The notes beneath the pieces were generated by a model. It had not been told where the DNA came from. It worked only from the letters and a program-made list of their open reading frames with translations, and did not search any database. Made by a program: the position numbers and the translations under genes. Positions 31,983 through 41,379 of a stretch of 64,000 nt of DNA are shown one piece after another; the first letter of the stretch is position 1; each line of letters begins with the position of its first letter. This DNA is from CAJQGY01 sp905478015 (GTDB taxonomy: Bacteria; Pseudomonadota; Gammaproteobacteria; Magnimaribacterales; D2472): contig CALSPZ010000001.1 of the NCBI GenBank assembly GCA_943788365.1, positions 806,001-870,000 on the forward strand, read 5' to 3'.

Positions 31983-32411
31983 ATGACAAAAACATTTAAA
32001 GCACTGTTATTAATTATTTTTACAACACATGCAAATTATGCAGGCGCCTTTCTTAATAAGAATGAAATTATTTTAAGTGCTTCTGAGGCTTTCATTATTT
32101 CAGGTTATGAAAAGAATAATTCAGTGTTTGTGAGCTGGTTGATTGAAGATGGTTACTATATGTATAAAAAATCCTTTAAGTTTATTAACTCAAATCAAGA
32201 GTATGATTTTAAAATTTTAAACTCAAATGAAACAACTTTTAGTGACGAATACTTTGGAGAAACTCAAATATTTAAGGGTAAGCTTGCTCTTAGTTTAGAG
32301 CTAGACAGAGGCTACAATAAAGAAAATATATTGCTATACTTTCAAGGCTGCTCAGAATCAGGTTTCTGCTACCCGTTACAAGAATTAAAACTATCCGATA
32401 TAATCTTTTAA
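31983..32411 (+). CDS. Stand-alone DsbD N-terminal (alpha) domain, periplasmic
   Basis: 142 aa from ATG 31983, the start that gives a signal peptide (cleavage near GAF, residue 22); a longer start at 31905 would run into the divergent hydrolase gene. The mature part is a DsbD alpha (DsbC-type immunoglobulin fold) domain: VSWLIEDGYYMYKKSF and the redox motif FQGCSESGFCYPL with Cys123 and Cys129, equal to the Cys pair of E. coli DsbD. The membrane and gamma domains are missing, and aroQ starts 42 bp later. Position ahead of aroQ-accB-accC is where full dsbD sits in Pseudomonas, so this is a remnant or a reduced form that depends on another electron donor. Confidence 0.8.
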   Translation: MTKTFKALLLIIFTTHANYAGAFLNKNEIILSASEAFIISGYEKNNSVFVSWLIEDGYYMYKKSFKFINSNQEYDFKILNSNETTFSDEYFGETQIFKGKLALSLELDRGYNKENILLYFQGCSESGFCYPLQELKLSDIIF

Positions 32412-32453
32412 ATTCTTGAAAAATAATACTAAAATCAGTTAAAATCCTAAAAT

Positions 32454-32888
32454 ATGAAAATATTAGTCATCAATGGTCCAAATCTAAATCTTCTTGGTAA
32501 AAGAGAGAGCAATCACTACGGAGATATAGATTTAAATAAAATTGAAAACAATCTCACTGATTTGGCTCAAATGCATAAAAGTAAAATTAGCTTTTTTCAA
32601 AGCAATGCTGAGCATGAGATAGTGGATGAGATACAGAAATATATTGATGGCAGCATTGATGCAATAATCATAAACCCTGGAGCATTTACTCATACTAGCA
32701 TAGCAATAAGAGATGCCCTCCTTGCTGTTGGCATTCCTTTCTATGAAGTTCATATCTCCAATATATTTGCTAGAGAGGAATTCAGACATCATTCATATTT
32801 CTCAGATAAAGCAACTGGTGTAATATGTGGGCTTGGGGCCTCTGGATATGAGTACGCTCTTTTAGATGCAATTTTAAAAAATAAATAA
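32454..32888 (+). CDS. aroQ: 3-dehydroquinate dehydratase, type II
   Basis: Dodecameric shikimate-pathway enzyme, 144 aa. The N-terminus ILVINGPNLNLLGKRES, with the catalytic tyrosine region (SNHYGD), the IIINPGAFTHTSIAIRDAL segment and the HISN.REEFRHHSY histidine region all match the type II family. Starts the aroQ-accB-accC unit (gap of 5 bp to accB). Confidence 0.96.
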   Translation: MKILVINGPNLNLLGKRESNHYGDIDLNKIENNLTDLAQMHKSKISFFQSNAEHEIVDEIQKYIDGSIDAIIINPGAFTHTSIAIRDALLAVGIPFYEVHISNIFAREEFRHHSYFSDKATGVICGLGASGYEYALLDAILKNK

Positions 32889-32893
32889 TAATT

Positions 32894-33334
32894 ATGGATA
32901 TAAGAAAAATAAAAAAACTAATAGAGATGCTTCAGGAATCAGATCTTACTGAGATAGAAGTAGGTCAAGGAGATGAGTCGGTTAGAATTACAAGAGGCGG
33001 GGTTGCTCAAACAGTATCTGTTGCGCCATCTAATAATCAAGTTGTTCAAAATGCCGCTGGAATACCTCAACAAATAAATAATCAAACAGAATTAGTGTCA
33101 GGTCAGGCAATTAAATCACCTATAGTTGGTACTTTTTATAGAAGGCCGGGACCTGATAAAAATCCATTTATAAAAGTTGGAGATTCAGTAGAGGTCGGCG
33201 ATGTCCTATGTATTATTGAAGCTATGAAAATGATGAATGAAATTAAATCTGAGTATAGTGGAAAAGTAACCTCCATAAACGCAGAGGATGGCGATCCAAT
33301 TGAATTTGATCAACATATAATAACAATAGAGTAG
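32894..33334 (+). CDS. accB: Biotin carboxyl carrier protein of acetyl-CoA carboxylase
   Basis: Carries biotin between the carboxylase and transferase halves of acetyl-CoA carboxylase, the first step of fatty acid synthesis. The biotinyl lysine is in the invariant EAMKMMNEI near residue 112; an N-terminal helix (MDIRKIKKLIEMLQESDLTE) and a Gln/Asn-rich linker precede it. 146 aa. The accC ATG follows the stop directly. Confidence 0.97.
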   Translation: MDIRKIKKLIEMLQESDLTEIEVGQGDESVRITRGGVAQTVSVAPSNNQVVQNAAGIPQQINNQTELVSGQAIKSPIVGTFYRRPGPDKNPFIKVGDSVEVGDVLCIIEAMKMMNEIKSEYSGKVTSINAEDGDPIEFDQHIITIE

Positions 33335-34687
33335 ATGTCTTATAAAGTTCTCATTGCTAATAGAGGAGAGATAGCCCTGCGTGCCATGAGAGCATGTAAA
33401 GAGTTGGGCATTCAAACCGTTGCTGTATATTCAAATGCGGATAAGGATTTGAAACATTTAAAGTTTGCTGATGAGAGTGTCTGTATTGGCCCAGCGTCAC
33501 CAGCATTAAGCTATCTAAATGTTGCGTCAATTCTCTCTGCCGCAGAATTAACTGAAGTTGATGCTATATATCCAGGATATGGATTTCTTGCTGAAGATTC
33601 TAATTTTGCTGAAATGTGTGAAAAAAGTGGTTTTAAATTTATAGGTCCAAGTTCAGATATTATCAGGAAAATGGGAGATAAGATCACTGCCAAGACATTA
33701 GCTGAAAAATCAGGTATCCAGATTGTCCCGGGATATAAGGGTGCTTTGCCTGAGGACGAATCAGAGTTATCAAAGATAGTTGATGATATTGGTTATCCAA
33801 TAATGATCAAAGCCACAGCAGGTGGTGGCGGAAGAGGAATGAGGATGGTAAGGGATGAGTCTGAACTGTTTAATTCCCTTGAAGTTACGATACAGGAAGC
33901 ACTTAATGCATTCGGAAATGGGACAGTTTATTTAGAAAAATTTATTGAAAATCCTAGGCATGTTGAAGTTCAAATTGTTGGTGATGGTAAGGGGCAAGCC
34001 ATACATTTAGGGACTAGAGATTGCAGCATGCAAAGAAAGCATCAGAAAATCATAGAGGAAGCTCCTGCACTCGATGTGGACGAAAAATCATTAAATCAAA
34101 CACTTCATGCATGCGTAGACCTTTGCAAAGAAATTAAATATGAGGGAGTTGGCACGATAGAGTTCCTATATGAAAATGAAGAATTTTATTTCATAGAAAT
34201 GAATACTCGTATTCAAGTTGAGCATCCAGTGACTGAAATGATCACAGGATATGATCTTGTAAAAGCACAATTAAGAATAGCGCTTGGGATGAAAATAGAA
34301 TTAAACCAGGATGAGATAGATTTTAAAGGTCATGCAATTGAATGTAGGATAAATGCAGAAGACCCACGAACATTTCAACCATCTCCTGGATTAATTACTA
34401 AAATGCATACTCCTGGTGGTTTTGGCATAAGGTATGATTCACATATCTATGGAGGGTATAAAGTTCCGCCATACTATGATTCACTTTTATCAAAAATAAT
34501 AACTCTTGCAAATACAAGAGAATCTGCAATAAAAAGAATGCTAAGTGCGCTTGATGAGTTCTTTGTTCAAGGCATTAAAACAAATCACTCTCTTCATCAA
34601 GATGTATTGAATGATAAAACTTTTATAGAGAACAAACATACGATTAACTATCTTGAGACAGAATTTTTGCCTAACAACTATGAGTGA
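33335..34687 (+). CDS. accC: Biotin carboxylase subunit of acetyl-CoA carboxylase
   Basis: ATP-grasp enzyme that carboxylates biotin on AccB with bicarbonate. The start KVLIANRGEIALRAMRA, the glycine-rich ATP loop KATAGGGGRGMRMV (near residue 160), and the catalytic EMNTRIQVEHPVTE (near residue 288) are all intact. 450 aa, normal. It overlaps leuS by 8 bp; prmA, which often follows accC in relatives, is missing here. Confidence 0.97.
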   Translation: MSYKVLIANRGEIALRAMRACKELGIQTVAVYSNADKDLKHLKFADESVCIGPASPALSYLNVASILSAAELTEVDAIYPGYGFLAEDSNFAEMCEKSGFKFIGPSSDIIRKMGDKITAKTLAEKSGIQIVPGYKGALPEDESELSKIVDDIGYPIMIKATAGGGGRGMRMVRDESELFNSLEVTIQEALNAFGNGTVYLEKFIENPRHVEVQIVGDGKGQAIHLGTRDCSMQRKHQKIIEEAPALDVDEKSLNQTLHACVDLCKEIKYEGVGTIEFLYENEEFYFIEMNTRIQVEHPVTEMITGYDLVKAQLRIALGMKIELNQDEIDFKGHAIECRINAEDPRTFQPSPGLITKMHTPGGFGIRYDSHIYGGYKVPPYYDSLLSKIITLANTRESAIKRMLSALDEFFVQGIKTNHSLHQDVLNDKTFIENKHTINYLETEFLPNNYE

Positions 34688-37085
34688 ATATAACCCATCC
34701 AAAATAGAAGAATCAATCCAAAAAATTTGGAGAGATGAAGAGCGATTTAAATCAGTTCCTGATAAAAGAGAAAAATTTTATTGCCTATCAATGTTTCCTT
34801 ATCCGTCAGGCAAGCTTCATATGGGGCATGTCAGAAACTACACAATTGGTGATGTTATTTCCAGATATAAGAAAATGAAAGGATTCAATGTCTTTCAACC
34901 AATGGGATGGGATGCATTTGGTTTGCCCGCAGAAAACGCAGCAATAGCCAATAACGTAAGTCCATCAGAATGGACTAAACAGAATATTGAGCATATGAAA
35001 GGTCAATTAAATTCCCTTGGTCTTGGGTATGATTGGTCTAAAGAATTGAGAACTTGTGAGCCTACTTACTATAAGTGGGAGCAACTTCTTTTTAAGAAAT
35101 TCCATGAAAAAGGTCTTGTTTATAAGAAGAAATCTTTTGTGAATTGGGATCCTAAAGACGAAACAGTTCTAGCAAATGAACAGGTTATTGATGGCAAGGG
35201 ATGGAGATCAGGTGCCCAAGTTGAGATTAAGGAAATTGATCAATGGTTTATCAAAATAACTGATTATGCAGATGAGCTTTTAGATTCCTTAGATGGATTA
35301 GATTGGCCAGAAAATGTTAAGACAATGCAAAGAAATTGGATTGGTAAATCTAATGGTGCGCACATCAAATTTAAGCTTGAACATTCCAATGACTATCTAA
35401 CAATATTTTCAACAAGACCAGATACTGTATTTGGTGCAAGTTTTTTAGCGATTTCACCGCAACATGAAATCTCTATTAAGCTGGGTGAATCAGACTCTGA
35501 TATAAGAAGTTTCTTAATTAAATGCAAAGAAGTAAAGGCTGCTGAAGCAGATATGGCAAAAGCTGAAAAACTTGGGATTGAGACTGGCCTAAATGTCATT
35601 CATCCATTAACAGGAGATAAAATACCATTATGGATAGGTAATTTTGTTCTACTTGATTATGGAACTGGAGTTGTAATGGGGGTTCCAGGCCATGATCAAA
35701 GAGATTTCGAATTTGCATCAAAATATAATTTAGATATCAAACAGGTTATTGACGGAAAAAGTGATGAATTGCCTTTACTTGAAAAAGGCAAGCTTCTTAA
35801 CTCAGGTAAATATAATGGGCTAGAGTCAGAAGATGCTATTGCCAAAATTATTGAAGAACTTAAAGAATCTAACCTCGGAGAAGGTTTAGTCCAATTTAGA
35901 TTAAGAGATTGGGGTGTAAGCAGGCAAAGGTACTGGGGCTGTCCTATACCTGTTCTATACAATGATGGGATTCCATCTCTAGTTGATGAGAGTGAGTTGC
36001 CTGTTGAACTTCCCGAACTTCCTATGGGCTCTGGGCCAATTCCATTAAGTCAAAATAATGAGTTCATCAACTCTAAAGAAGGCTATAAGAGAGAAACAGA
36101 TACTTTTGATACATTTATGGATTCATCTTGGTACTATGCGCGATTCCCATCTGCGGATAATAATGATCAAGCATTTGATAAAAATTCTAATTATTGGTTA
36201 CCTGTTGATTTATATATTGGAGGTATTGAGCACGCCATTCTTCATTTACTTTACTCACGATTTTTTCATAAGGCATTAAGAGATATTGGTCTTGTAAATG
36301 GTGATGAACCATTTAAAAAGCTTCTAACTCAGGGCATGGTTTTAAAAGATGGTGCAAAGATGTCAAAGTCTAAAGGGAATACTGTCGACCCTCAGGCATA
36401 TATTGATAAGTATGGAGCAGATACTGTCAGACTGTATATGATGTTTACTTCACCTCCAGAGCAAAGCCTTGAATGGTCTGAGTCTTCTGTTGAGGGATCT
36501 TCAAGGTTCCTAAAGAAACTATGGCACCTAATTAATGGTCGCAAATATAAAATAATTGATGAGCCGCAATCTTTAAATAAGAATCAGAAAGATTTGAGAA
36601 GGAAAGCGCATACCTCTATTCTTAAAATTATGAATGACTATGAAACAAGACATTCATTCAACACTGCAATTGCAGCCATTATGGAACTTTTTAACTCAAT
36701 ACCTGAATCATTTAAAAGAGATAATCCAAGTGAAGCTGAAATTTTTTGTTTAAATGAAACAATTATTTTTATTCTCAAGGCAATTCATCCAATAGCACCG
36801 CATGTTTCAGAATATTTATGGAATAATTTCACAGATGGTTCGCTTGGTAGAATTGATTCTTCTTGGCCATTTGCAGATAAAACTCTAATGGAAGCTGAAA
36901 GCTTTCAGCTTGTAATTCAAGTAAATGGCAAAGTTAGGGGGAAGGTTGAGATTGAAAAAACTCTTTCCCAAGAAGAAATAGAAAGCACTGCTAAGGCTGT
37001 TGAAAACATTAAAGCAAATATAGAAAATCAAACTATAAGAAAAGTTATTTACATCAAAGAAAAGATTATTAATTTTGTGATATAG
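34680..37085 (+). CDS. leuS: Leucyl-tRNA synthetase
   Basis: Class I synthetase charging tRNA-Leu. HMGH in FPYPSGKLHMGHVRNY (the HIGH motif) is near residue 45 and KMSKSKGNTVDP (the KMSKS loop) near residue 560. The CP1 editing domain is present (FSTRPDTVFGA; GVPGHDQRDFEFA). Start at ATG 34680 (MSEYNPSK), inside the end of accC; the longer possible start is less likely. At 801 aa it is shorter than the roughly 860 aa of E. coli but no motif is missing. Confidence 0.96.
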   Translation: MSEYNPSKIEESIQKIWRDEERFKSVPDKREKFYCLSMFPYPSGKLHMGHVRNYTIGDVISRYKKMKGFNVFQPMGWDAFGLPAENAAIANNVSPSEWTKQNIEHMKGQLNSLGLGYDWSKELRTCEPTYYKWEQLLFKKFHEKGLVYKKKSFVNWDPKDETVLANEQVIDGKGWRSGAQVEIKEIDQWFIKITDYADELLDSLDGLDWPENVKTMQRNWIGKSNGAHIKFKLEHSNDYLTIFSTRPDTVFGASFLAISPQHEISIKLGESDSDIRSFLIKCKEVKAAEADMAKAEKLGIETGLNVIHPLTGDKIPLWIGNFVLLDYGTGVVMGVPGHDQRDFEFASKYNLDIKQVIDGKSDELPLLEKGKLLNSGKYNGLESEDAIAKIIEELKESNLGEGLVQFRLRDWGVSRQRYWGCPIPVLYNDGIPSLVDESELPVELPELPMGSGPIPLSQNNEFINSKEGYKRETDTFDTFMDSSWYYARFPSADNNDQAFDKNSNYWLPVDLYIGGIEHAILHLLYSRFFHKALRDIGLVNGDEPFKKLLTQGMVLKDGAKMSKSKGNTVDPQAYIDKYGADTVRLYMMFTSPPEQSLEWSESSVEGSSRFLKKLWHLINGRKYKIIDEPQSLNKNQKDLRRKAHTSILKIMNDYETRHSFNTAIAAIMELFNSIPESFKRDNPSEAEIFCLNETIIFILKAIHPIAPHVSEYLWNNFTDGSLGRIDSSWPFADKTLMEAESFQLVIQVNGKVRGKVEIEKTLSQEEIESTAKAVENIKANIENQTIRKVIYIKEKIINFVI

Positions 37086-37096
37086 AATATCTAGTA

Positions 37097-37555
37097 ATGT
37101 TTTCAAAACAAAAATATCTATTTATTTTTCCACTAGTACTGGCGGCATTGTATGGTTGTGGATTTATGCCTCTTAAGAATTCAAATATAAAAACAAATTT
37201 TGTTATCACTCAAGATTTACCAAATAGTTTAAAAGTAAAGCTACTCGCCATACAAAACTATGAAAAATCTGGAGCGTTAGAGGTGCGGATTAATGATTAT
37301 GATTTTAAAAAATATGAGGTTTATGGCGGAATTGCAATAAGATCTCTTGAGGGAGAGTTAAAACTTAAAGTAAATATTTTGATAAGTTCAAAAAATGGCA
37401 TTATTAAAAATAAGGATTTTTTAATAATGAGGAGATATAAAACAAATGAACTTAACCCCTTTTCGCAAAATGAAACTGTGGAGTTTCTGAAAAATCAGAT
37501 GGAAAATGATTTAATTGACCAAATAATGCTTGAGGTAAACTTAATTGAAATGTGA
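37097..37555 (+). CDS. lptE: LPS-assembly lipoprotein LptE
   Basis: Plug of the outer-membrane LPS translocon (with LptD). 152 aa; the signal peptide ends in ALYGC, so Cys21 is lipidated, and CGFMPL resembles the usual CGFHLRG start of mature LptE. The rest is weakly conserved. Location between leuS and holA is the standard one and carries much of the weight. The end overlaps holA by 11 bp. Confidence 0.85.
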   Translation: MFSKQKYLFIFPLVLAALYGCGFMPLKNSNIKTNFVITQDLPNSLKVKLLAIQNYEKSGALEVRINDYDFKKYEVYGGIAIRSLEGELKLKVNILISSKNGIIKNKDFLIMRRYKTNELNPFSQNETVEFLKNQMENDLIDQIMLEVNLIEM

Positions 37556-38525
37556 TGGTCTGTCATATCAAAAATATATTGATAAAGGCATTAATATTTT
37601 TTTTCTCTTTGGCCCTGAGATAGTCTTAAAAAATAATGCAAAAGATTCTATAAAAAAACATCTTGCTGAACAGGGTTTTAATGAAAAAAAAATTGTTAAA
37701 GATAAAGAAATAGACCAAATAGATAAAGTTATTGCTGAAAATGTGGGTGGCTCTCTTTTTTCATCAAAGATGATAATAGAGATATCACATACCAAGGGAA
37801 AAATAACTGAATCAATTCAGTCAATAGGTAATATGGAGCATATAAAATCAAGAGATGATCTTGCCATCATTATTGATTCTCATGTTGAAAAGGTAAGTAG
37901 CTCTTTAAAATGGTTTAAGAATCTAGATGAAATTGCCCTAATCATTGAATCTAAAAAACTTAAATCATTTGAAGAAAAGATTTGGTTAAAACAGCAATTA
38001 AATTTTATTGATGGTTCAAAGAGGTCTGATCTAGTAAACAAGATTTCTGCGTTAGGTTCGGGCAATCTTGTAGCTCAGCAAAATGAAATAAAACTTCTTA
38101 AATTGGTAAGCTTGTCTGAGGAAGGTATCGGTGAAACCTCTATTAAGGACCAAGCTGAGTTTATGCCATTTGAATTAGAAGATAAGATTATTAAAGGTGA
38201 TGTAAAGGGTGCTATTAGGATAGTTAACTCAATAAGAGAACTTGAGAGCCACTATGCGGCATTATTGGTTTGGGTGGTTGGTAAGATCATAAATAATTCA
38301 ACATCTGCAATGCAGTCATCAAGGCCTGATGCGGCACTACTCAAACTGGGTGTTTGGAACAATAAAGTTGGTGGCTATAGAGCTTTAATGAATCGATTTG
38401 AGCTTAAAGAAATGATTAATTTTCAAAAAAAAGTCTTTCAATTAGACTTGTCAAATAAAGGCATTAACAAAGCAAATTTTTGGGAAAGGTTGAATGATTT
38501 AATTATTGAATTAGCTAGAGGCTAA
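37545..38525 (+). CDS. holA: DNA polymerase III delta subunit
   Basis: Clamp-loader subunit that opens the beta sliding clamp. 326 aa; begins with the family-like YQKYIDKGINIFFLFGPEIVL, and the C-terminal collar helices (LLKLGVWNNK) are recognisable. The family is divergent, and the leuS-lptE-holA order supports the call. Its 3' end overlaps the convergent aminotransferase by 11 bp. The nadD gene that normally follows holA is not here. Confidence 0.9.
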   Translation: MKCDGLSYQKYIDKGINIFFLFGPEIVLKNNAKDSIKKHLAEQGFNEKKIVKDKEIDQIDKVIAENVGGSLFSSKMIIEISHTKGKITESIQSIGNMEHIKSRDDLAIIIDSHVEKVSSSLKWFKNLDEIALIIESKKLKSFEEKIWLKQQLNFIDGSKRSDLVNKISALGSGNLVAQQNEIKLLKLVSLSEEGIGETSIKDQAEFMPFELEDKIIKGDVKGAIRIVNSIRELESHYAALLVWVVGKIINNSTSAMQSSRPDAALLKLGVWNNKVGGYRALMNRFELKEMINFQKKVFQLDLSNKGINKANFWERLNDLIIELARG

Positions 38526-39351
38526 AAAATTCTTTATTAAAAACTGATTTACATTCATTAAAAAGAGCATTTTGATCTTTGATATCATTTGCAAGATTTT
38601 CAATATCACAAACTTCGGCCATCCCCTTAGTTGAGCTGGTAAGCCAAATTTTAGAAGCTCCAGAAAGAGTATCAAGACTAAAATCACCTTCCATTACTTC
38701 AATGCCATTTCTTTTAAAGATCTCAATTGACATACCCCTAGTAATGCCTGGAAGAATATTATTATTTAACTTAGGTGTGCAAACTATATCGTTATTGATA
38801 AAGAAGATATTTGAAGCGCCCGCTTCGGTAATACTTCCAAATTTATGCATAATAATTTCATTACAACCCTTTTGAGATGCTTGATTCATCATTAGAGTAT
38901 TTGCTAGAAGTGAGGTTGATTTAATATCGCATCTTCCCCATCTAATATCGTCACAAACTAAAACTTTAAATTTTTTATTTATGAAGTCGTGATCCTTAAC
39001 ATAACCAAAATATTCAATTTCAATATCATTCTTGTATAAATGATTTCTTATTTGATCCACTCCTCGAGAAATTTGGTAGTAAACATACCCGCTTTTGAAT
39101 TCGCATGACTTTATAAGTTGTAATATTTCATTGGAGGCAATGGAGGGATCTATATCAATGTCTACAGCATTCGCACTTCTTTTAAGCCTAGTAATATGCT
39201 GATCAAAATAAATAATATTCTCATCAAAAAAAGGTATGACTTCGTAAATACTATCAGAGAAAGTATAAGCTCTACTAAGAGGAGAAACTTGAATATTTTC
39301 TAATAAATCAAAATTGCCTTGATAGACCGCTTTAATCTGATCCATTATCAT
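38515..39351 (-). CDS. dat: D-amino-acid (D-alanine) aminotransferase, class IV
   Basis: PLP enzyme of fold type IV, about 278 aa. The PLP lysine is in RCDIKSTSLLANTL (near residue 145), the PLP-binding glutamate in ITEAGASN, and YYQISRG and DDIRWGRCDIKS resemble Bacillus D-amino-acid transaminase more than branched-chain transaminases. It would make D-glutamate or D-alanine for peptidoglycan, fitting its place next to dacA and mltB. ATG 39351 is chosen (GGA 4 bp ahead); 39345 is also possible. The start overlaps the dacA end by about 20 bp. Confidence 0.82.
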   Translation of the reverse strand: MIMDQIKAVYQGNFDLLENIQVSPLSRAYTFSDSIYEVIPFFDENIIYFDQHITRLKRSANAVDIDIDPSIASNEILQLIKSCEFKSGYVYYQISRGVDQIRNHLYKNDIEIEYFGYVKDHDFINKKFKVLVCDDIRWGRCDIKSTSLLANTLMMNQASQKGCNEIIMHKFGSITEAGASNIFFINNDIVCTPKLNNNILPGITRGMSIEIFKRNGIEVMEGDFSLDTLSGASKIWLTSSTKGMAEVCDIENLANDIKDQNALFNECKSVFNKEFFSL

Positions 39352-40492
39352 TAAATCCAAATAAGCCCATTATCCACAGAACAAATTTAGACCATATCCT
39401 TCCAAAAAAACCTTTAGAATCAATACTTTCTAAGGCAATCAGATTCTCTGAATAAACCACTTCACTACCACTAACAATTTCCAGTGAGCCAATAAGCTCG
39501 CCTTTTTTTACAGGTGCCTGAATATTATTTCTATGCTTATAATTTATTTGGAGATCTTTGAAAGAAGTTCTTGGCAGTGTCAAGGAAACATCATTTAGGA
39601 CTCCTATCTTTAGCGAATCAGTTAGCCCTCCCCAAATTGAAATTTCTTTAAGTTGTTGATCGGCAGAAATTACTTTTTGAGTGGCGAAGAATCTAAAACC
39701 ATATTCCAATAATCTTTGTGTATCAGAAAATCTATCCTTGTCAGAGCTGCTCCCAGCGACAACAGTGATTAACCTCATGCCTCCTCTTTTAGCAGATCCA
39801 ACAAGACAATATCCAGCTGCATCCGTATGACCAGTCTTAACACCATCTGCTGATTCATCACGCCATAATAATTTATTTCTATTTAACTGCTTTATATTAT
39901 TAAAGGTAAACTGTTTTTCTTTATAAAGTGAGTATTCTTCTGGAAATTTATTGATGTAATTTGAAGTTAGGTTTGCTAAATCTTTTGCTGACGAAAAGTG
40001 ATTTTCATTTGGTAGTCCAGTAGCATTTTGAAAAAGGGTATTATTCATTCCAAGCGAAGCTGCATATGCATTCATTAGATCTACGAAACCTTCTTCCGTG
40101 CCTCCAGCATACTCAGCTATTGCTACTGATGCATCATTGCCAGACTGAATCATTATTCCCTTGAGCAAATCTGAAACTTTTACTCGTTTGCCAGCCTCAA
40201 TAAAAGTTTTAGATCCTTGCATTTTCCATGCTTTCTCGCTAATTAAGACATCATCTTCAGGCGATATTAGACCATTAGATATTTGATCAGCAACAACATA
40301 GCTTGTCATAATTTTTGTCATGCTGGCCGGCTCAATTGGGTTTTCAGAATTGAACTCAGCAATTACTGTCCCAGTATTTGGTTCAAGAAGAATATAACTC
40401 TTAACGTCTAATGGAGGCGAGTCTGGAACAAAGCTTTGAGACTGAGCAAATGATGATAAAAGTATTGTGGATATTAAAAGTAGGTTTTTCAT
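39332..40492 (-). CDS. dacA: D-alanyl-D-alanine carboxypeptidase (PBP5/6 type)
   Basis: Penicillin-binding carboxypeptidase trimming peptidoglycan pentapeptides. Signal peptide (residues 1-18). Active-site motifs in order: SMTK (SxxK, near residue 57), SGNDA (SxN, near residue 118) and KTGHTD (KTG, near residue 220). The C-terminus has the beta-rich PBP5 domain and an amphipathic tail (FGRIWSKFVLWIMGLFGF) that anchors it to the inner membrane. 386 aa, complete. Overlaps mltB by 4 bp. Confidence 0.96.
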   Translation of the reverse strand: MKNLLLISTILLSSFAQSQSFVPDSPPLDVKSYILLEPNTGTVIAEFNSENPIEPASMTKIMTSYVVADQISNGLISPEDDVLISEKAWKMQGSKTFIEAGKRVKVSDLLKGIMIQSGNDASVAIAEYAGGTEEGFVDLMNAYAASLGMNNTLFQNATGLPNENHFSSAKDLANLTSNYINKFPEEYSLYKEKQFTFNNIKQLNRNKLLWRDESADGVKTGHTDAAGYCLVGSAKRGGMRLITVVAGSSSDKDRFSDTQRLLEYGFRFFATQKVISADQQLKEISIWGGLTDSLKIGVLNDVSLTLPRTSFKDLQINYKHRNNIQAPVKKGELIGSLEIVSGSEVVYSENLIALESIDSKGFFGRIWSKFVLWIMGLFGFNDNGSD

Positions 40493-41379
40493 ATTTTTAG
40501 CTCTTCAGATAAATAATATACAGCCATAGCGTAAAAGTGACTAATATTATATTTAGTTATTGCAATAAAGTTATCATCTCCAATAAAAAAAAGTTCTTTT
40601 TCGCCTTCTTTGAACCTCAAAGAAATAAATTTAGTAAGCTTTTCATCAGGAATATAATTCTTTCTTACATTATTTATATCTACCTCTTTAATAATTGACC
40701 CCTCTTCCTTCCAACCGTGAACAGATAAATAATTTGCCACACTTCCAATTGCATCATCTACAGAGTTAAAAAGATCAGCACTGCCATCTCCATTGAAATC
40801 TACAGCATAAGCTCTATAACTTGATGATATGAATTGACCATACCCCATGGCGCCAGCATAAGAGCCTTTAGCTGATGTTATATCTATATTATTTTCTCTA
40901 GTTAAAAGAAAAAATTCTATTAGCTCTCTTCTAAAAAAACTTTCACGCCTTGGATAGTCAAAACTCAATGTTGCCAAGCTATCAATGACTCGATAGCTCC
41001 CCATAATCTTTCCATATCTGGTTTCAACTCCAAGTATTGCTGTAATAATCTCTTTTGGAACGCCATAAGTTTTTTCAGCTCGTTCTAAAGTTTTTAGGTT
41101 ATCAGCAATAAATTTTTTACCATTTTTTATTCTCTTTTCTTCAATAAATAATTTTTTGTATCTATCCCAAGTCCATGTAAATTCTGCAGGTTTAGATATG
41201 GAGTCAATTATTTTTTGTTGTTTTTGGGCATTTGATAAGACTTTTTCAACGTAGGTTTTTTCAAATCCGTGTGTATTAACCAGTTTATCGATAATAGCGA
41301 TTGAATCATCATTGTTTAAGTAGCTTGATTCAACATGATATGAAGATATGGATATAAGAATTAGTATAATTTTTTTCAT
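40489..41379 (-). CDS. mltB: Membrane-bound lytic murein transglycosylase B
   Basis: Cleaves the glycan backbone of peptidoglycan to anhydromuropeptides. 296 aa, signal peptide without an obvious lipobox cysteine (ESSYL follows), so it may be soluble in the periplasm. The catalytic glutamate is in ILGVETRYGKIMG (near residue 118); GAMGYGQFISSSYRAYAVDFNGDG is split in two family motifs near residues 180-200. Overlaps rodA and dacA by 4 bp each. The rlpA gene common next to it is absent. Confidence 0.93.
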   Translation of the reverse strand: MKKIILILISISSYHVESSYLNNDDSIAIIDKLVNTHGFEKTYVEKVLSNAQKQQKIIDSISKPAEFTWTWDRYKKLFIEEKRIKNGKKFIADNLKTLERAEKTYGVPKEIITAILGVETRYGKIMGSYRVIDSLATLSFDYPRRESFFRRELIEFFLLTRENNIDITSAKGSYAGAMGYGQFISSSYRAYAVDFNGDGSADLFNSVDDAIGSVANYLSVHGWKEEGSIIKEVDINNVRKNYIPDEKLTKFISLRFKEGEKELFFIGDDNFIAITKYNISHFYAMAVYYLSEELKI

